Part shown: one piece after another, positions 1 to 8,130 of the stretch
Position numbering within the stretch: position 1 is the first letter of the stretch
Layout of the letters: each line of letters starts with the position of its first letter
NCBI RefSeq assembly: GCF_037023745.1
Contig: NZ_CP146101.1
Location: forward strand, 1,798,001-1,862,000
Length of the DNA: 64,000 bases
Reading direction: 5' to 3'
DNA from: Streptomyces sp. SCSIO 30461
Lineage (GTDB): Bacteria; Actinomycetota; Actinomycetes; Streptomycetales; Streptomycetaceae
The notes under the pieces: model-generated
What the model saw: only the letters and a program-made list of their open reading frames with translations
Database searches by the model: none
Told to the model about the DNA's origin: nothing
Program-made: the position numbers and the translations under genes

Positions 1-3000
1 TCTCCCGGGCGCAGTTCGGAGGCAAGGACCCAACCGCGCTCATGAACGCGGATCTTGTGACCGGGCGTGGTGTCCAGGCTGCTGCCGCCGGCCAGGCCGA
101 TGGTCAGCAGACGGTCGGCAGGGTGCTGGAACGTGTCGGTGACCGGCTCGGGGCGCATCTGACTGTTGTTCGGGTCAGTGGCCATCACAAGATCGCCGAG
201 TCCGACCGCAGCGATCGGCCGACGCGATCCGTCGGCCATCAGCACTGGTGTATCGGCTGGGAAACTGTTGACCCGGCAGGATGTGAACGCGTCCTCGTAT
301 GCGTTCATTGTTCGCTCGACCTTGGCAATGCTCGAGGGGTCCAGTCCCTCGATGGCTTTGAGGGCCTTGAATGCGTCGGCGACGCCGATGCCGGTCTTCA
401 GTGCAGCGTCCAGAGCCCAGAGCGCCTCGGTGAGCTTCCCGAACGCCTTGCCTGGTATGAAGTTGCTCGCAGCCCAGGCGCAGCCGCTGGCGCTGCCGTG
501 GTAGCAGTCGACGAAGTCCTGGACCAACACCGCCTTGAGGATCTTGTAGGCCGCAGTCATCTCTATCAGGTCCAGCTTGGAGAAGTAGCTGGTGACCTTT
601 TTCTGCAGGCCGGGGAACGGCTTGCTCTCGATGAGCAAAGTGTCCTCGGACGGGCAGCCGGTGGCGTCGGCGGGTACATCGGGGTTGGTACAGAGGAAGA
701 AGTCGACCACCGCGTTGAAGGTGACGGTGAACGTGACCTCGCAACCTTCGAAACCGATCTCGATGACGCAGTCGTTGTGCTGTTTGGCCGCAGTGATCTC
801 GATGGTGTCTTCGTTGACGACGGTCCAGGTGCCGCCGATTCCGGTTGCCGCGCCGGTCGCGACCTGCTTGTTCGCGGCGTTGCGTGCCGCCTCCTCGACC
901 GCCTTTTGGGCTTCCTGGGCGTACTTGAGTGCGTCCTTGGCGGCCTGCTCCGCCTCGGTGGCTGCGACGGCGGCGCGGTCGGCGGCAGCGCGGGCGTCCT
1001 TGGCTGCCTGTTCGGCCGCGGCTGCGGCCTGGCGGGCGGCTTGGGCGTCGAGTGCGGCCTGGTCGGCTGATGCTCGGGCGTCCTTGGCGTAGCCTTCGGC
1101 GCGTCCGGCTGCCTGGTCGGCGACTGCGGCGTCCGCGGTCGCTTGTTGCCCGTACTCGACGGCGCGGGCGAGTGATGCCGACGCCTTCGACGCTGCCGTG
1201 GCCGCACTGGCGGCGTAGCCGAGGGCTTCCTTGGAGTAGGTGCGGGCGTTGGCGGCGTGGGTGGCGGCGTTGGCCGCGTACTGGTAGGCGATCTTCGCGT
1301 CGCCGGTGGCCTGGTCGGCGAGGTTCTTTGCGGCTGCGGCTTCAGCCTGTGCGTTCTTGGCGTGGGCGTCGGCGACGGCCTTCTGCTGGTTCGCGATGGA
1401 CTTGGACGCCTGGCCGACCAGTACAACCAGGCTGGCGGCCGAGTCGGTGGTGACGTAGGGCGAGCCGAGCTGGATCGCGTCGTTGGCGGGCTTGGCGACC
1501 TGGGCGGCGGCGTTGCCGGCGTCGACCGCTGCCTGCGCGGTGACATGGGCGAAGCCAGCGGCCTTCGCCGCGGCGGCCAATGCCTTGATTGCCTCCTTGT
1601 TCGCCTTGTCTGCCTCAGACTTGGCGGTCTTGGACTCCTGTTCTGCTTCGTCGGCCATCTTGACTGCGTAGTTCGCTTCATCGGAGGCGTGCTGCGCGGC
1701 GTCGATGGCGTCCGCGGCGGCGCTTGTGCTGGTCCCGACAGCGGCATCTGCCTTCAGCTTGGCAGCCTCGGCGGCGTCAGCGTTCGAACGCGCCCGCTTA
1801 GCTGCCGCTTCGGCACGGGTGGCCGCGGCATCCGCCTCAGCAGCGGCCTGGGATGCGGCATCCGCTGCTGCCTGGGCGCGGGCAGAGGCGGCTTCCGCGT
1901 CGCTGGCATATGCGTCCGCGGCGTTGGCTGCAGCCCTGGATTCCTGAGCATTGCTGTCGGCCTCGTGCGCCTGGGCGTACGCCTCCTTGGCATCGGCCTT
2001 GGCTCGGGCGGAATCCGCTTTCTGCGCGGCATCCCACGCGTCGTCATTCAGATCACGAGCGTTGTCACGGGCCTTGACCGCCGCATTCTTACGGGCGGCG
2101 GCGGTGGCCTCGGCGGCCTCGGCCTTCTCCTTGGCGTCCTGGGCGTTGGTCGCCTCGGCCTGTGCGGTCTGCTTGTGCTGGTTGGCTTCGGCCTGCTTGG
2201 CGGCGGCGGTCTCCTTCTCCGCCTTGGCCGTCTTCTCCTCGGCCTCCGCCGCCAGTCGCTTGGCGTGCGCGTCGGCGGCGGCAGCCTTCGCGTCGGCCTC
2301 CGCCTTCAGCGCGACGGCGAGCTTGGCCTCCGCGGTCTCCTTGTCCTTCTTCGCGTTGTCCCGGTGCAGCTTCGCCGCGTCAGCAGCCGCCTTCGCCTGC
2401 AACTCGGCCTTGTGCGCAGCCTCCTTGCGGAACTCCGCGTTGACCTGAGCCGCCTGCGCCAACGCGCGCTGCGCGATCGTCGCACTGTCACCGGCGGACG
2501 CCCTCGTCGCCGCCTCGGCGGTCTCACCCGCCTTCACCATCGCCGTCAACGCGGCCACGACGCCCTTGGTGACCTGCGCCTTCTGCTGACCCACCAGCAG
2601 ACCACGACCCCGCGGCGCACCGGCCGCGTCCGCGATCCCGTACGCCACCTGCTCGGCGGCGTCCGACGCCGTACCCGACTTCTTCGCGCTCTCCAACTGC
2701 ACCTTCAGCACAGCCAACTGCTTCTTCGCGGCGGCCTGGGTGTCGGTGACACCCTTCTTCGCCTTGTCGAACTGCGCCTTGTCCGGATAGTCCGGCCTGT
2801 CGGTGCCGTCGTCACCGGACGGCTTGATCAGGAACTTCTGCGCACTGGTGCCCTTGCAGTCCCACACCCGTACGTCCGTGGCCTTGTCCAGGGCACTGAG
2901 GTCCAGGCACTTGCCGGTGGAGAGGCTCCTCAGGGTCGAGGCGGCCTGGACATCGACTTTCCATTCCGTGGACTTGTCGCAGTCCGAGAGCTGAACCTTC

Positions 3001-4343
3001 GTACCGTTGGCCGACTTGTTCCCGGCCACGCCCAGACATTGATCCGAATTGTTTGCACTTATATGGAGTTGGTTCTCGTCGCCGCCGTAGAACGACCATC
3101 GTTGGTCATCGCCGCCATTGCAGGTGTAGATCTGTACATCCGCACCACTGACTTTGGCGTTGCCTTCGATGTCCAGGCACATGCCCTTGGCGCCGGGGAC
3201 CTCGATGGTCACGTAGCTTTTACCGATCCAGCCCACCCCACCCGCGGACCAGTAGTCCTGCCAACGGGCCAAACGGTCGGCGGCCCACGAGTGACCCAGC
3301 AGGTCTCCGAGCGTCTTCGCGCCGGCGGCGAGAGCCTTCGTGGCGTCCTTGTTGGTGGTCAGGATCTGGTTGCGCTGGGCAGCCTGGGAGGCGATCTCCT
3401 GCTGCCACTCCTGCGCCGCCGTGGCCGACAGGTTGCCCAGGGCCTCGTTCGGGTCTATCGGGTCACGCCAGGCACACCCGGCGAACCGCGTCTTCAGATC
3501 CTCCACCGCGATGCGGAACTCCGCTGTGCCCGGCTGCGGCGCAGTACGGGGGAAGCCGCCGGACGCGAGGAAGATACGGGCGTTGTCCGCGCCCATCGGC
3601 TCCAGGGACGACCCCAGCAAATACTCGAACGCATTGTACTCGTCGACCTGACGTCCCCATTCCGGCAAATTCGGATCGGGATCGTTGCCGTACAGCGGCT
3701 TGCCGAGGTCCTTGACGGCTTTCACCGTCGCCTTGTCGGCCTTGGGTGTGGGGTCCTCGTAGAAGTCGGATTCGTTCTTCCAGAACCGGTCGTCGATCCA
3801 CTTCGACAGGCCGGTCTGGTAGTAGAAGTCTCCTTCGTCGTCGAGTGGCCCCGGTCCTCCCGGAGGCTCGTCGAACTGTGCTATCGGAGGCTCCGTCAGT
3901 CCCTCAAGCGGCTTCTTCCATGTGTGCCAGAGGGCTTCGAGGGCAGCGTCGTCCTTTGCTGCCGCGTCGCGGTCCTTCTTGTACGCCTGGGAGAGCGGGG
4001 TGCTCTTCCAGTACTCGGGGTCGGCCAACTCGTGCAGCTTGTCCTGGGACTGGTTGAGGCCGTCCTGCGCGACAGCGGACATCGCCTTCCCGCCGATGCG
4101 CAGCACATCGGACATCAGGCACTGGTCCTGCCGCAACTCTTCCGCGGGGGTTTCCTCGAACCAGTCGTCGGCTTCACCGGCCAGCGCCAGCCTGCCCCTG
4201 GCGTCCCCGGTGACCAAGTCCGGTTGGACGGCCAGGCCACTGAGAACGGTCAAAGCAGCGACGGACGCAATCGCGGAGGTGAGAGTGGTCGAGGATCGTG
4301 ATCTGGGGTTGAACAACCCCGGTCTGAAGCGCAAGAGGAGCAT
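1..4343 (-). CDS. Secreted ricin-lectin / coiled-coil / HINT protein (polymorphic-toxin type), 3' end outside window
   Basis: Open frame of at least 1447 codons running off the left edge. The N-terminus is Arg-rich, then hydrophobic (residues about 16-40), fitting a signal peptide. Residues about 45-375 are acidic and Trp-rich and not recognised. Residues about 378-510 form a ricin-type beta-trefoil with three repeats (DDQRWSF, STEWKV, SAQKFLI) and CLD motifs. Residues about 520-1160 are an Ala/Lys/Glu/Asp/Gln-rich coiled coil. A Cys-containing globular region follows, then a HINT (Hedgehog/intein) start, CRVNSFPADTPVLMADGS, at Cys1356, and TPGHKIRV further on. In known polymorphic toxins HINT sits just before the C-terminal toxin domain and releases it; here that part lies beyond the window, so the toxin role is inference. 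A GGAGG abuts the ATG at 4343, so a TTG start nine bases downstream (4334) is possible. Alternative: a secreted surface protein without toxin activity. Confidence 0.85.
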   Translation of the reverse strand, partial: MLLLRFRPGLFNPRSRSSTTLTSAIASVAALTVLSGLAVQPDLVTGDARGRLALAGEADDWFEETPAEELRQDQCLMSDVLRIGGKAMSAVAQDGLNQSQDKLHELADPEYWKSTPLSQAYKKDRDAAAKDDAALEALWHTWKKPLEGLTEPPIAQFDEPPGGPGPLDDEGDFYYQTGLSKWIDDRFWKNESDFYEDPTPKADKATVKAVKDLGKPLYGNDPDPNLPEWGRQVDEYNAFEYLLGSSLEPMGADNARIFLASGGFPRTAPQPGTAEFRIAVEDLKTRFAGCAWRDPIDPNEALGNLSATAAQEWQQEIASQAAQRNQILTTNKDATKALAAGAKTLGDLLGHSWAADRLARWQDYWSAGGVGWIGKSYVTIEVPGAKGMCLDIEGNAKVSGADVQIYTCNGGDDQRWSFYGGDENQLHISANNSDQCLGVAGNKSANGTKVQLSDCDKSTEWKVDVQAASTLRSLSTGKCLDLSALDKATDVRVWDCKGTSAQKFLIKPSGDDGTDRPDYPDKAQFDKAKKGVTDTQAAAKKQLAVLKVQLESAKKSGTASDAAEQVAYGIADAAGAPRGRGLLVGQQKAQVTKGVVAALTAMVKAGETAEAATRASAGDSATIAQRALAQAAQVNAEFRKEAAHKAELQAKAAADAAKLHRDNAKKDKETAEAKLAVALKAEADAKAAAADAHAKRLAAEAEEKTAKAEKETAAAKQAEANQHKQTAQAEATNAQDAKEKAEAAEATAAARKNAAVKARDNARDLNDDAWDAAQKADSARAKADAKEAYAQAHEADSNAQESRAAANAADAYASDAEAASARAQAAADAASQAAAEADAAATRAEAAAKRARSNADAAEAAKLKADAAVGTSTSAAADAIDAAQHASDEANYAVKMADEAEQESKTAKSEADKANKEAIKALAAAAKAAGFAHVTAQAAVDAGNAAAQVAKPANDAIQLGSPYVTTDSAASLVVLVGQASKSIANQQKAVADAHAKNAQAEAAAAKNLADQATGDAKIAYQYAANAATHAANARTYSKEALGYAASAATAASKASASLARAVEYGQQATADAAVADQAAGRAEGYAKDARASADQAALDAQAARQAAAAAEQAAKDARAAADRAAVAATEAEQAAKDALKYAQEAQKAVEEAARNAANKQVATGAATGIGGTWTVVNEDTIEITAAKQHNDCVIEIGFEGCEVTFTVTFNAVVDFFLCTNPDVPADATGCPSEDTLLIESKPFPGLQKKVTSYFSKLDLIEMTAAYKILKAVLVQDFVDCYHGSASGCAWAASNFIPGKAFGKLTEALWALDAALKTGIGVADAFKALKAIEGLDPSSIAKVERTMNAYEDAFTSCRVNSFPADTPVLMADGSRRPIAAVGLGDLVMATDPNNSQMRPEPVTDTFQHPADRLLTIGLAGGSSLDTTPGHKIRVHERGWVLASELRPG

Positions 4344-4389
4344 CCTCCGTAGTGAATGCGGGCAGGCGGGAATGACTGCCGTGAGAAAG

Positions 4390-5313
4390 AAGTGATGGCC
4401 GGCCTCAGGTCGCCACGCTGTCGTGGCGCGGCGACAGGTCAGCAGTGGGTGGTGTGTGAAGCGGGCCTCATGCTGAGCCGGTGTCGCGGTACGACGGCGT
4501 ATCCCTCCCCCGTGGCAGCACAGACCCCCCGGCTGCCGAATGATGTGTGCGCGTCATGGTGGGGTGGTCAAGGTCCCCACCTTGCGCGCTGCGATCACCC
4601 TAACCCCGGTCCAACTGGGCGCCGCAAGGCTTTACTCGGCCGTGCGGGGTGGAAGCGGGGGAGTGCGGGTGTCGTTCTCCTGGCGCACTATGTGTAAACA
4701 CCAAGCTCACGGCTGGAGTTATCTGTGTGCAACATGTGAAGGTGACGTGTTGGTAACGAGGTTCTCGCAAGGCGGCTGACGGGGAAATGAACGTCCGTCG
4801 CCGGACGTTATCGGCCTGTCATGAGGATGAAGTCCGCGCTCTACGCTTCACCGAGTTCGCCGGTGGCGGCTAGCACCGGGGCGCCCGGAAGGGCCTGCGA
4901 GGTTCGGAAGGTCCCGCCCTCGGCGCCTGCCCGGAGAGCAGTGGCAGTCTCCTGAATCCTTGACCGCCTGAAGGAGCGGCTCGTGCAACATGGCCGTGTC
5001 CGAGTTCATCGAGCAGTGGACCCTGTACGCGGTGTGCAGGTCATGACCGCGATCCTGAAGGACGTCATGCGCGTCACCGAAGACTCCTAGCGGCTCACGA
5101 CCGAGCGGGGCGGGGTGACCGAGCACCGGGTTCCGCAGAGCGGGGGAGTCGGCGCTTGTCGGAGTGGTATGGGATGAGCCTGTCGAACTCGCTTGGGGCT
5201 TCGACCCTCTGCGGGGTTTGACCAGGGTGGCATTTCGTATCGCGCAAGGGCAGTACGTGTCGCCCCCCGGCTCTTGTCCCAACTCTTCCCGCTGCTTGCG
5301 GCAGGAAACGACA
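4390..5313. other. Gene-poor stretch with possible coding debris
   Basis: About 920 bases with no convincing gene on either strand. Two short plus-strand pieces with coding-like codon use follow each other in different frames: about 4989-5045 (MAVSEFIEQWTLYAVCRS then stop) and 5043-5090 (MTAILKDVMRVTEDS then stop). This would fit remains of a frameshifted gene, but I do not recognise the family. An inverted repeat CAAGGT-CCCC-ACCTTG lies at 4569-4584. The promoter of the large minus-strand gene should lie at the left end of this stretch. Confidence 0.4.
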
Positions 5314-5348
5314 GTGGGCCGCACCCGATCCGCTCGGGTGCGGCCCAC
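5314..5348. terminator. Perfect 15-bp hairpin downstream of pyk
   Basis: GTGGGCCGCACCCGA, five-base loop, exact complement. It begins 16 bases past the pyk stop codon on the minus strand. No U-tract follows, which is common for Streptomyces terminators. Confidence 0.85.
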
Positions 5349-5364
5349 CGCTGTACATCGTCGG

Positions 5365-6795
5365 TCAGTGGCGCTTCTCGCCGCCCAGGTGGTGGACCCG
5401 CACCATGTTGGTGGTGCCGGGGATGCCGGGAGGGGAGCCCGCGGTGATGATCATGGTGTCGCCCGGGTTGAAGCGCTGGAGCTTCAGCAGGGCCGCGTCC
5501 ACCAGGTCGACCATCGCGTCGGTGGTCTCCACGAACGGGGCGATGAAGGGCTCCACGCCCCAGCTCAGGGTGAGCTGGTTGCGGGTGTTCTCGTCCGTCG
5601 TGAAGGCGAGGATCGCCTGCTCGGCACGGTAGCGGGAGAGGCGGCGGGCGGTGTCGCCGGACTGGGTGAAGGCGACCAGGGCGCGGCCGTCGAGGAAGTC
5701 GGCGATCTCGCAGGCGGCGCGGGCCACCGAACCGCCCTGGGTGCGGGGCTTCTTGCCGGGGACCAGGGGCTGGAGGCCCTTGGAGAGGAGCTCTTCCTCG
5801 GCGGCGGCGACGATCTTGGACATCGTCTTGACCGTCTCGATCGGGTAGGCGCCCACGCTGGACTCGGCCGAGAGCATCACGGCGTCCGTGCCGTCCAGGA
5901 TCGCGTTGGCGACGTCGGACGCCTCGGCGCGGGTCGGCCGGGAGTTGGTGATCATCGACTCCATCATCTGGGTCGCCACGATCACCGGCTTGGCGTTGCG
6001 GCGGCACAGCTCGATGAGCCGCTTCTGCACCATCGGGACCCTTTCGAGGGGGTGCTCGACGGCCAGGTCGCCGCGCGCCACCATCACCCCGTCGAAGGCC
6101 ATGACAACGGCCTCCATGTTCTCGACGGCCTGCGGCTTCTCCACCTTGGCGATGACCGGGACCCGGCGGCCCTCGTCGTCCATCACCTTGTGGACGTCCT
6201 TGACGTCGTCGGCGTCCCGTACGAAGGACAGCGCCACCAGGTCGCAGCCCATCCGCAGGGCGAAGCGGAGGTCCTCCACGTCCTTCTCGGACAGGGCTGG
6301 GACGTTGACCGCCGCGCCGGGCAGGTTGATGCCCTTGTGGTCGGAGATGACACCGCCCTCGACCACGATCGTCTTCACCCGCGGGCCCTCGATCTCGACC
6401 ACCCGCAGCTCGACGTTCCCGTCGTTGATCAGGATCTGGTCGCCCTTGGAGACGTCTCCGGGCAGGCCCTTGTACGTGGTGCCGCAGATGGACTTGTCGC
6501 CCTGGACGTCCTCGGTGGTGATGGTGAACTCGTCGCCGCGGACCAGCTCGACCGGTCCTTCGGCGAAGGTCTCCAGACGGATCTTGGGGCCCTGGAGGTC
6601 GGCGAGCACCCCGACCGGGCGGCCGGTCTCGGCGGCTGCCCTGCGGAGACGGTCGTACCGCTCCTGGTGCTCTGCCTGGGTCCCGTGACTCATGTTGAAA
6701 CGGGCCACGTTCATGCCGGCCTCGATGAGCGCTTTCAGCTGCTCGTAGGAGTCGACGGCGGGGCCCAGTGTGCAGACGATTTTGGAACGGCGCAT
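5365..6795 (-). CDS. pyk: Pyruvate kinase
   Basis: Cytosolic last enzyme of glycolysis: phosphoenolpyruvate plus ADP to pyruvate plus ATP. 476 residues, the normal bacterial length. The substrate and K+/nucleotide motif NVARFNMSHG is at residues 29-38. Catalytic Lys217 and metal ligand Glu219 lie in IAKVEK, and Asp243 in VMVARGDLA; PVIVATQMMESM follows. The ATG at 6795 has AGGAT eight bases upstream, which decides the start. The next gene upstream on the same strand is ackA, 73 bases away, and that gap holds a 12-bp palindrome, so pyk may have its own promoter. With pta, ackA and divergent pfkA it forms a glycolysis/acetate cluster. Confidence 0.97.
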   Translation of the reverse strand: MRRSKIVCTLGPAVDSYEQLKALIEAGMNVARFNMSHGTQAEHQERYDRLRRAAAETGRPVGVLADLQGPKIRLETFAEGPVELVRGDEFTITTEDVQGDKSICGTTYKGLPGDVSKGDQILINDGNVELRVVEIEGPRVKTIVVEGGVISDHKGINLPGAAVNVPALSEKDVEDLRFALRMGCDLVALSFVRDADDVKDVHKVMDDEGRRVPVIAKVEKPQAVENMEAVVMAFDGVMVARGDLAVEHPLERVPMVQKRLIELCRRNAKPVIVATQMMESMITNSRPTRAEASDVANAILDGTDAVMLSAESSVGAYPIETVKTMSKIVAAAEEELLSKGLQPLVPGKKPRTQGGSVARAACEIADFLDGRALVAFTQSGDTARRLSRYRAEQAILAFTTDENTRNQLTLSWGVEPFIAPFVETTDAMVDLVDAALLKLQRFNPGDTMIITAGSPPGIPGTTNMVRVHHLGGEKRH

Positions 6796-6823
6796 AAGGC
6801 GATCCTATCGGTTTGTTTCTAGC

Positions 6824-6835
6824 CGGAATATTCCG
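6824..6835. promoter_or_regulatory. 12-bp perfect palindrome upstream of pyk
   Basis: CGGAATATTCCG, an AT-rich centre in GC-rich surroundings, centred 34 bases before the pyk start. Its place in the ackA-pyk gap suggests an operator or promoter element. The cognate regulator is unknown. Confidence 0.45.
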
Positions 6836-6868
6836 TCTGGTGAAAAGTACAAATGGGCGCTGTGCCGC

Positions 6869-8125
6869 TCAGGCGTGAGACTCGCCAGTAGCTGTTTTCC
6901 CGGTGGATGTGTTCCCGATCAGGGCGAAGGTCTGCCGGGCGATTTCCCGCTCCTCGTCCGTCGGTACCACCGCGACCGCGACCCGTGCGTGGGCCGGCGA
7001 GACGAGCCGCGGCTCAGCGGACCGCACGGCGTTCAGCTCCGTGTCCAGCACAAGCCCCAGCTCCTCAAGACCGGCGGTGGCAGCCTCCCGCACCTCGGCC
7101 GCGTTCTCACCGACCCCCGCCGTGAACACCACCGCGTCCACCCGGCCGAGTACGGCGTAATAGGCGCCGATGTATTTACGCAGCCGGTGCACGTAGATCT
7201 CGAAGGCGAGCAGCGCGGCGCGGTCGCCTTCGCCGATCCGGCGGCGGATCTCCCGCATGTCGTTGTCGCCGCACAGTCCGACCAGACCGCTCTGCTTGTT
7301 GAGCAGGGTGTCGATCTCGTCCATGGACATTCCGGCGACCCGGCCCAGATGGAAGATCACGGCCGGATCGAGATCACCCGAGCGGGTGCCCATGACCAAC
7401 CCCTCCAGCGGGGTCAGCCCCATCGAGGTGTCGACGCAGCGTCCGCCGGCGACCGCCGACGCCGAGGCCCCGTTGCCCAGGTGCAGCACGATGACGTTGA
7501 CGTCTTCGGGTGCCTTGCCGAGCAACTCGGCGGTCCGGCGCGAGACATAGGCGTGCGAGGTGCCGTGGAAGCCGTAGCGGCGGATCCGGTACGCGTCCGC
7601 GGTCGCGGCGTCGATGGCGTACCGGGCCGCGTGCTCCGGCATCGTCGTGTGGAACGCGGTGTCGAACACCGCCACCTGCGGCAGATCCGGGCGCAACGCC
7701 CGTGCGGTGCGGATACCGGTGATGTTCGCCGGGTTGTGCAGTGGAGCGACGGGTACGAGGCGCTCGATCTCCACGAGTACCTCGTCGTCCACCACGGTGG
7801 GTGCGGTGAACCGCTGCCCGCCGTGCACGACCCGGTGGCCGATGGCGGCGAGCTCGGGGGAGTCCAGGCCCAGACCGTCCCGCGCCAGTTCCTCGCCCAC
7901 GGCCTTCAGCGCCGCACCGTGGTCAGGGACCGGGTCCGTGCGCTCGCGTGTCCCGGCGTTCGGTCCTGCGGGCACGGTGTGGACCAGCCGGGAGGTTTGC
8001 TCGCCGATGCGCTCGACCAGGCCGACGGCGAGCCGGGAGCCGTCGCGCATGTCCAGCAACTGGTACTTGACGGACGAGGAGCCGGAGTTCAGGACCAGGA
8101 CACGGGAGGCACGGCTGCGGGTCAT
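6869..8125 (-). CDS. ackA: Acetate kinase
   Basis: Acetyl phosphate plus ADP to acetate plus ATP (reversible), the second step of the Pta-AckA pathway. 418 residues. Family motifs visible: the N-terminal phosphate-binding VLNSGSSSVKYQLLD, GFHGTSHAYVSRR, the catalytic-cleft stretch with TSMGLTPLEGLVMGTRSGD, and VFTAGVGENAAEVRE near the C-terminus. The ATG at 8125 has AGGAG about ten bases upstream and lies five bases after the pta stop, so pta-ackA is surely one operon. The frame stays open far upstream, but that part overlaps pta and is ignored. Confidence 0.97.
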   Translation of the reverse strand: MTRSRASRVLVLNSGSSSVKYQLLDMRDGSRLAVGLVERIGEQTSRLVHTVPAGPNAGTRERTDPVPDHGAALKAVGEELARDGLGLDSPELAAIGHRVVHGGQRFTAPTVVDDEVLVEIERLVPVAPLHNPANITGIRTARALRPDLPQVAVFDTAFHTTMPEHAARYAIDAATADAYRIRRYGFHGTSHAYVSRRTAELLGKAPEDVNVIVLHLGNGASASAVAGGRCVDTSMGLTPLEGLVMGTRSGDLDPAVIFHLGRVAGMSMDEIDTLLNKQSGLVGLCGDNDMREIRRRIGEGDRAALLAFEIYVHRLRKYIGAYYAVLGRVDAVVFTAGVGENAAEVREAATAGLEELGLVLDTELNAVRSAEPRLVSPAHARVAVAVVPTDEEREIARQTFALIGNTSTGKTATGESHA

Positions 8126-8130
8126 ACGGG

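Noticed and set aside
866..2785. Tandem DNA repeats or CRISPR-like array in the Ala-rich region
   Set aside because: The periodicity is at the protein level; no identical DNA repeats with regular spacers occur.
1257..4301. A 1014-residue plus-strand open frame
   Set aside because: It is antisense to the ricin-HINT gene; the translation is Gly/Leu/Arg-rich without any domain, a by-product of GC-biased codons.
4848..5348. A 166-residue minus-strand frame upstream of pyk
   Set aside because: It contains the pyk terminator hairpin and has no coherent domain, so chance is more likely.
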